Shown: one piece after another, positions 5,499 to 6,141 of the stretch
Numbering within the stretch: position 1 is the stretch's first letter
Layout of the letters: each line of letters begins with the position of its first letter
Assembly: GCA_017455945.1 (NCBI GenBank)
Contig: JAFTLM010000019.1
Span: 1-6,141 of the forward strand
Source of the DNA: Clostridia bacterium
GTDB taxonomy: Bacteria; Bacillota; Clostridia; Oscillospirales; CAG-272
Length of the DNA stretch: 6,141 nt
Direction of reading: 5' to 3'
Made by a program: the position numbers and the translations under genes
The notes under the pieces: generated by a model
Told to the model about the DNA's origin: nothing
The model's input: only the letters and a program-made list of their open reading frames with translations
Database searches by the model: none

Positions 5499-6141
5499 TT
5501 ACTTAAGAGCGGAAATTGTGAAGTTATCGATAACGTGACCGAGAGCGGGACCATCACCGAATCTGAAGCATGCGCTTTCAGCGGGAATTTCAGCTATTGC
5601 AGCGTATACCTGTCCCGAATTTCCGATATACGTTCCGTTGATGAACGTATGTGTTGCCTTATTGGCGGGAGAAACAACTATCTGTACGGTACATTTTGTA
5701 CCATGAGCCAGAGCAATAGAGTTGCTATCGCTAAGTTTAGAAGTGTCAGTAGCAGCGTTAACCGTAGCTATCTTATCTGCATTCTCGATATACTTGATTA
5801 TCCATCCCCACTTTGTAGAGCCGGTAGTTGAACCGTTATATGCATTGCCAAGCAACGAGAATACGGAGCCTGCGGTATCTGCAGCTGCTTCGGCAGTTGT
5901 GGTGTAATCAAAACTGATTACGAAAGTACCGAGAGACGCAAGCTTTTCGGGATCTGCGATATTAATGTATGCGGGGACTCCTTTAGCGGGAGCAAGCGCC
6001 TTAGAACCGTTAACGTCAGCAATGGTCCAGTTTTCGGGTTTGACAAGCTCAAGTCCGACGGTATTATTAGCTGCCTCGGCTACAACGTCACCTTCAAAAG
6101 TAAGCTGGAATGCGGGAGCCTGTGCTGTAAGGGTTACAGAC
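5499..6141 (-). CDS. C-terminal part of a ConA/LamG-like surface protein, paralogue of the two downstream genes (cut by window edge)
   Basis: The frame is open to the window edge, giving 213 visible C-terminal residues; the apparent TTG start near 5855 is internal and should not be used as a start. The visible part begins SVTLTAQAPAFQLTFEG and aligns with the stretch just after the last CxxC in the downstream genes (TVTFAEKQTILKLDFD in the 4218 gene). Shared landmarks follow: VISFDY at about 74-79, SVFSLLG near 92-98, WGWIIKYIENADK, a segment with INGTYIG, and a final FRFGD...IDNFTISALK. The module therefore looks like the same ConA/laminin-G-type beta sandwich. Whether this gene also has a lipoprotein signal and Cys/His repeats cannot be seen. 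One Cys in the visible part replaces the Trp-Tyr-Asn segment (TKCTV for WYNCT). It ends in its own intrinsic terminator. Function unknown; exported binding protein is inferred from the paralogues. Confidence 0.88.
   Translation of the reverse strand, partial: SVTLTAQAPAFQLTFEGDVVAEAANNTVGLELVKPENWTIADVNGSKALAPAKGVPAYINIADPEKLASLGTFVISFDYTTTAEAAADTAGSVFSLLGNAYNGSTTGSTKWGWIIKYIENADKIATVNAATDTSKLSDSNSIALAHGTKCTVQIVVSPANKATHTFINGTYIGNSGQVYAAIAEIPAESACFRFGDGPALGHVIDNFTISALK

Noticed and set aside
5499..5855. Separate 118-residue gene starting at TTG
   Set aside because: The frame stays open without a stop up to the window edge and the upstream part aligns with the paralogues, so this is the end of a longer gene.

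Overview
The window reads as chromosome of a low-to-mid GC Gram-positive anaerobe, most likely a member of class Clostridia (Bacillota). This is an inference from three things: the Clostridia-like phosphoglycerate kinase, the lipoproteins with clostridial-style Cys/His repeats, and strong TTGACA/TATAAT-type promoters with AGGAGG-type ribosome binding sites. No species is claimed. Every supported gene lies on the minus strand, so transcription runs from position 6141 towards position 1.

The left part (1-1740) is central metabolism. pgk (379-1578) is followed by the 5' part of tpiA (1-319, cut by the window edge). They form a glycolytic operon with its own promoter (1620-1648). A hairpin without a U-tract (349-368) sits in the pgk-tpiA gap. 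Phosphoglycerate kinase makes ATP from 1,3-bisphosphoglycerate, and triosephosphate isomerase feeds dihydroxyacetone phosphate back into the same pathway.

The right part (1750-6141) holds four consecutive genes that look like diverged paralogues. Three are visible from their starts. Each has a lipoprotein signal peptide, a short linker rich in Thr/Pro/Asp/Glu, a block of Cys/His repeats resembling small zinc ribbons, and a C-terminal beta-rich module resembling the concanavalin A/laminin-G fold. The fourth (5499-6141) shows only its C-terminal module. The two middle genes (3038-4168 and 4218-5339) are the closest pair and appear bicistronic, with a perfect 11-bp hairpin between them. Strong promoters precede the gene at 4218 and the gene at 1750. 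Clear intrinsic terminators follow the genes at 5499 and 1750. The function of these surface lipoproteins cannot be read from the sequence; binding of glycan or another ligand together with a metal-stabilised stalk is a reasonable hypothesis.

No tRNA, rRNA, CRISPR array, insertion sequence or plus-strand gene was found. The long plus-strand open frames are antisense shadows of the minus-strand genes. The most notable content is the tandem lipoprotein family and its conserved Cys/His spacing, together with two operon-internal hairpins that lack U-tracts.
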